Source: Rubrivivax sp.
GTDB lineage: Bacteria; Pseudomonadota; Gammaproteobacteria; Burkholderiales; Burkholderiaceae_C
NCBI GenBank assembly: GCA_030653385.1
Contig: JAURZM010000079.1
Location: forward strand, 207,118-271,117
DNA: 64,000 nucleotides
Reading direction: 5' to 3'
In this document: one piece after another, positions 60,566 to 64,000 of the stretch
Layout: each line of letters starts with the position of its first letter
Numbering within the stretch: position 1 is the first letter of the stretch
Made by a program: the position numbers and the translations under genes
The notes under the pieces: generated by a model
Databases searched by the model: none
Seen by the model: only the letters and a program-made list of their open reading frames with translations
What the model was told of the DNA's origin: nothing

Positions 60566-60652
60566 AGGTCGGGCATGGCGTGTGCTAACAATGCATCAGT
60601 GTCATGCGCTGGACACTGTTATGTCCCCAAATAATTTATCAAATGCGTCTTG

Positions 60653-60684
60653 AGCCATTTATATAACTCTGACCCCATTTATTC
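60653..60684. repeat. AT-rich remnant 3' of the RAYT gene
   Basis: The segment reads, on the minus strand, AATAAATGGGGTCAGAGTTA and onward to TATAAATGG, in a locally AT-rich stretch (60620-60684) unlike the surrounding GC-rich DNA. As I recall, GGGGTCAGAGT-type tails accompany Y1-transposase genes in many proteobacteria. Read here as a decayed element end, by inference. Confidence 0.4.
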
Positions 60685-60697
60685 CAGCTTGCCGGCA

Positions 60698-60709
60698 TTG
60701 CTGCACTGC
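60698..60709. promoter_or_regulatory. TTGCTGCACTGC motif upstream of gltB
   Basis: This 12-mer is identical to 37205-37216 upstream of the OsmC and small-RNA genes, and both are followed by a purine then ATA. It ends 46 bp before the gltB start. It may be a shared transcription-factor site; its factor is unknown. Confidence 0.35.
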
Positions 60710-60755
60710 GATAGTCTGCCGGTCCTCTCCAAGCCCCGCCCTGAAGGAGCGCGCC

Positions 60756-63700
60756 ATGCTGCCGCACGCCACCGCCGACGCTGAAATAGACAGTCTCACC
60801 CGCCAGGGCTTGTACGACCCCAGCCAGGAACACGACGCCTGTGGCGTGGGCTTCGTCGCCCACATCAAGGGCCAGCGCGCACACGGCATCGTCGAACAGG
60901 GTCTGAAGATCCTGGAGAACCTGGTCCACCGCGGCGCGGTGGGTGCCGACAAGCTGATGGGCGACGGCGCCGGCATCCTGATCCAGATTCCCGACGAGTT
61001 CTACCGCGCTGAAATGTCGAATCAGGGCGTGGACCTGCCGCCGCCCGGCGAGTACGGCGTGGGCATGATCTTTCTGCCCAAGGAACACGCGTCGCGCCTG
61101 GCCTGCGAGCAGGAACTGGAACGCGCGGTGAAAGCCGAAGGCCAGGTGCTGCTGGGCTGGCGCGACGTGCCGGTGGACCGCGACATGCCGATGTCGCCCA
61201 CGGTGCGCGCCAAGGAACCGGTCATCCGCCAGATCTTCATCGGCCGCGGCACCGACGTCATCGTGCCCGACGCGCTGGAACGCAAGCTCTACGTCATCCG
61301 CAAGACGGCATCGGCGGCCATCCAGGCACTGAAGCTCACGCACAGCCGCGAGTACTACGTGCCCAGCATGAGCTGCCGCACCATCATCTACAAGTGCCTG
61401 CTGCTGGCCGACCAGGTGGGGGTGTACTACCAGGACCTGCAGGACACGCGCACGGTGTCGGCGCTGGCGCTGGTGCACCAGCGTTTTTCCACCAACACCT
61501 TCCCCGAATGGCCGCTGGCCCACCCCTACCGCATGGTGGCGCACAACGGCGAGATCAACACCGTCAAGGGCAACTTCAACTGGATGCGCGCCCGTGAAGG
61601 CGTGATGAAGAGTCCCGTGCTGGGCGACGACCTGAAGAAGCTCTACCCCATCAGCTTCGAGGGCCAGAGCGACACCGCCACCTTCGACAACGCGCTCGAA
61701 CTGCTGACGATGAGCGGCTACCCGCTGGCGCACGCGGCGATGATGATGATTCCTGAAGCCTGGGAGAACCACGAGCTGATGGACGAGCGCCGCCGCGCCT
61801 TCTACGAATACCACGCGGCGATGCTGGAACCCTGGGACGGCCCGGCCGCGATGGTCTTCACCGACGGCAAGCAGATCGGCGCCACGCTCGACCGCAACGG
61901 CCTGCGCCCGGCGCGCTACATCGTCACCGACGACGACCTGGTGGTGATGGCCAGCGAATCGGGTGTGCTGCCCGTGCCGCAGAACCGCATCCTGAAGAAG
62001 TGGCGCCTGCAGCCGGGCAAGATGTTCCTCATCGACCTGGAACAGGGCCGCATCGTCGACGACGAAGAGCTGAAGAACCAGTTCGCCAGCGCCCGCCCCT
62101 ACCGGCAGTGGATCGAAAACGTGCGCGTGCGTCTGGACAGCATTGCCCCGGGGGCGGCCGCCGCACCGGCCACCGAGAGCCTGCTCGACCGCCAGCAGGC
62201 CTTCGGCTACACGCAGGAAGACCTGAAGTTCCTGATGGCGCCGATGGCCGCCAACGGCGAAGAGGCCATCGGCAGCATGGGCAACGACAGCCCGCTGGCC
62301 GTGCTTTCCGACAAGAACAAGCCGCTCTACAACTACTTCAAGCAGCTCTTCGCGCAGGTCACGAACCCGCCGATCGACCCCATCCGGGAAGCGATCGTGA
62401 TGAGCCTGAACTGCTTCATCGGCCCCAAGCCCAACCTGCTCGACATCAACGCGGTGAACCCGCCGATGCGGCTGGAAGTGACGCAGCCCATCCTCGACTT
62501 CGCCGACATGGCACGGCTGCGCAGCATCGCGCAGCACACCGGCGACAAGTTCCAGAGCTACGAACTCGACATCACCTACCCCGTCGACTGGGGCCGCGAA
62601 GGTGTCGAAGCCAAGCTCGCCAGCCTGTGCGCGGAGGGCGTGGACGCGCTCAAGGGCGGCCACAACATCCTCATCATCACCGACCGCCGCATGGGCCGCG
62701 ACAAGATCGCGATCCCCGCATTGCTGGCGCTTTCCGCCATCCACCACCACCTGGTGCGCGAAGGCCGCCGCACCACCGCCGGCCTGGTGGTGGAAACCGG
62801 CAGCGCGCGTGAAGTGCACCACTTCGCCGTGTTGGCCGGCTACGGCGCCGAGGCCGTGCACCCCTACCTGGCGCTGGAGACGCTGGTCGAGCTGCAGGGC
62901 TCGCTGCCCGGCAGCACGGACGAAGAGCGGGACGCCGACAAGGCCATCACCAACTACGTCAAGGCCATCGGCAAGGGTCTGTCGAAGATCATGTCGAAGA
63001 TGGGTGTCAGCACCTACATGTCGTATTGCGGCGCGCAGCTCTTCGAGGCCATCGGCCTGGAGAAGAGTTTCACCGAGAAGTACTTTCGCGGCACCGCCAC
63101 GCAAGTGGGCGGCATCGGTGTCTTCGAGGTCGCCGAAGAGGCGCTGCGCATGCACCACGCCGCCTTCGGCAGCGACCCGGTGCTGGCCCGCATGCTCGAC
63201 GCCGGCGGCGAATACGCCTGGCGCGCGCGCGGCGAAGAGCACATGTGGACGCCCGACGCCATCGCCAAGCTGCAGCACAGCACCCGCGCCAACAGGTTCG
63301 ACACCTACAAGGAATACGCGCAGCTCATCAACGACCAGAGCAAGCGCCACATGACACTGCGCGGCCTGTTCGAGTTCAAGGTCGACCCCAGCACGGCGAT
63401 CCCGCTGGACGAAGTGGAACCGGCGGCCGAGATCGTCAAGCGTTTCGCCACCGGCGCGATGTCGCTGGGCAGCATCAGCACCGAGGCGCACAGCACACTG
63501 GCCATCGCGATGAACCGCATCGGCGGCAAGAGCAACACCGGTGAAGGCGGCGAAGACCCGGCGCGCTACCGGCAGGAGCTCAAGGGCATCAAGGTCAAGG
63601 CCGGCACCAAGGTGTCCGACATCATCGGTGCCAAAGTCATCGAGAGCGACTACACGCTGCAGGACGGCGACAGCCTGCGCAGCAAGATCAAGCAGGTGGC

Positions 63701-64000
63701 TTCGGGGCGTTTCGGCGTCACCACGGAATACCTGGTCAGCGCCGACCAGATCCAGATCAAGATGGCCCAGGGCGCCAAGCCCGGTGAAGGCGGACAGTTG
63801 CCCGGCGGCAAGGTCAGCGAATACATCGGCTTCCTGCGCTACAGCGTGCCTGGCGTGGGCCTCATCAGCCCGCCGCCGCACCACGACATCTATTCGATCG
63901 AAGACCTGGCGCAGCTCATCCACGACCTGAAGAACGCCAACCCGCGCGCGTCGATCAGCGTCAAGCTGGTGTCGGAAGTGGGCGTGGGCACGGTGGCCGC
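60756..64000 (+). CDS. gltB: Glutamate synthase large subunit, 3' truncated by the window
   Basis: About 1,081 codons of the roughly 1,500-1,580-residue GltB are present. After a 28-residue propeptide the catalytic Cys29 lies in EHDACGVGFVAHIKG (type-II glutamine amidotransferase). RFSTNTFPEWPLAHPYRMVAHNGEI is also in that domain (quoted in part: STNTFPEWPLAHPY). The central domain and the start of the FMN synthase domain (GKSNTGEGGEDPARY, AKPGEGGQLPGGKV) are visible. The ATG at 60756 has AAGGAG at 60744-60749. The frame continues off the right edge; gltD is expected beyond. Confidence 0.97.
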   Translation, partial: MLPHATADAEIDSLTRQGLYDPSQEHDACGVGFVAHIKGQRAHGIVEQGLKILENLVHRGAVGADKLMGDGAGILIQIPDEFYRAEMSNQGVDLPPPGEYGVGMIFLPKEHASRLACEQELERAVKAEGQVLLGWRDVPVDRDMPMSPTVRAKEPVIRQIFIGRGTDVIVPDALERKLYVIRKTASAAIQALKLTHSREYYVPSMSCRTIIYKCLLLADQVGVYYQDLQDTRTVSALALVHQRFSTNTFPEWPLAHPYRMVAHNGEINTVKGNFNWMRAREGVMKSPVLGDDLKKLYPISFEGQSDTATFDNALELLTMSGYPLAHAAMMMIPEAWENHELMDERRRAFYEYHAAMLEPWDGPAAMVFTDGKQIGATLDRNGLRPARYIVTDDDLVVMASESGVLPVPQNRILKKWRLQPGKMFLIDLEQGRIVDDEELKNQFASARPYRQWIENVRVRLDSIAPGAAAAPATESLLDRQQAFGYTQEDLKFLMAPMAANGEEAIGSMGNDSPLAVLSDKNKPLYNYFKQLFAQVTNPPIDPIREAIVMSLNCFIGPKPNLLDINAVNPPMRLEVTQPILDFADMARLRSIAQHTGDKFQSYELDITYPVDWGREGVEAKLASLCAEGVDALKGGHNILIITDRRMGRDKIAIPALLALSAIHHHLVREGRRTTAGLVVETGSAREVHHFAVLAGYGAEAVHPYLALETLVELQGSLPGSTDEERDADKAITNYVKAIGKGLSKIMSKMGVSTYMSYCGAQLFEAIGLEKSFTEKYFRGTATQVGGIGVFEVAEEALRMHHAAFGSDPVLARMLDAGGEYAWRARGEEHMWTPDAIAKLQHSTRANRFDTYKEYAQLINDQSKRHMTLRGLFEFKVDPSTAIPLDEVEPAAEIVKRFATGAMSLGSISTEAHSTLAIAMNRIGGKSNTGEGGEDPARYRQELKGIKVKAGTKVSDIIGAKVIESDYTLQDGDSLRSKIKQVASGRFGVTTEYLVSADQIQIKMAQGAKPGEGGQLPGGKVSEYIGFLRYSVPGVGLISPPPHHDIYSIEDLAQLIHDLKNANPRASISVKLVSEVGVGTVA

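Noticed and set aside
60639..63923. A 1,094-codon minus-strand open frame
   Set aside because: It lies antisense to gltB, which has clear motifs, a ribosome-binding site and an intact frame. It is a high-GC shadow.
1..64000. CRISPR arrays, tRNA or rRNA genes, prophage and complete insertion sequences
   Set aside because: No regularly spaced repeats, no tRNA- or rRNA-like sequence, no phage structural genes and no intact transposase with terminal repeats were seen on reading both strands. A tRNA scan was not possible.

Overview
The window is high-GC bacterial chromosome with tightly packed genes, many ATGA/GTGA overlaps and frequent GTG or TTG starts. Gene content and order (dusB-fis-purH, argB-nucleotidase-slmA, hisI-hisE-hinT-tatABC, mrcA next to pilMNOPQ, aroK-aroB-dgt-gltB, a Burkholderia-type porin) point to a betaproteobacterium of the order Burkholderiales, probably near the Comamonadaceae or the Rubrivivax/Leptothrix group. 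This is inferred from gene content; no rRNA or tRNA gene was seen.

Layout. 1-3.7 kb: minus-strand dusB-fis-purH, then a 1-acylglycerol-3-phosphate acyltransferase and the start of a gene running off the left edge. 3.7-12.4 kb: a small membrane protein, an M32 carboxypeptidase, a patatin-like phospholipase, a phasin, a two-domain fatty acyl-CoA reductase, a decayed hypothetical gene, a medium-chain reductase and a CusF-like metal-binding protein. 12.5-19.5 kb: argB, pyrimidine 5'-nucleotidase and slmA, split by an opposite-strand two-component pair, then PdeM nuclease, a DUF815 ATPase and MutT. 19.5-22.8 kb: hisI-hisE-membrane protein-hinT-tatABC. 22.9-34.3 kb: a nearly complete type II secretion locus (gspGHIJKLMNDEF on minus, gspC divergent). 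34.3-40.4 kb: a CobT-family protein, ilvA, an OsmC protein, coq7, a porin and a DUF3047 lipoprotein. 40.7-46.4 kb: an oligopeptide/dipeptide ABC transporter without its binding protein, lysA, lptM and cyaY. 46.4-57.5 kb: mrcA divergent from pilMNOPQ, a large Ig-like lipoprotein, and aroK. 57.5-64 kb: aroB, a dGTPase-like gene, a degenerate REP-associated transposase and the first two thirds of gltB.

How genes work together. Two secretin machines (type II secretion and type IV pilus), the Tat translocase, PBP1A, LptM and a porin make this an envelope-rich region. ArgB, HisIE, AroKB, IlvA, LysA and GltB are core amino-acid biosynthesis. The phasin, patatin and acyl-CoA reductase form a possible storage-lipid neighbourhood.

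No new defence or mobile system was found. The most interesting signals are: a composite palindromic repeat whose three full copies each end within five bases of a stop codon; a transposase-family protein that has lost its HUH and tyrosine residues; a candidate small RNA with promoter, anti-Shine-Dalgarno tract and terminator upstream of ilvA; an unusual CobT with Asp at the catalytic Glu position; and a large Ig-like lipoprotein directly behind pilQ.
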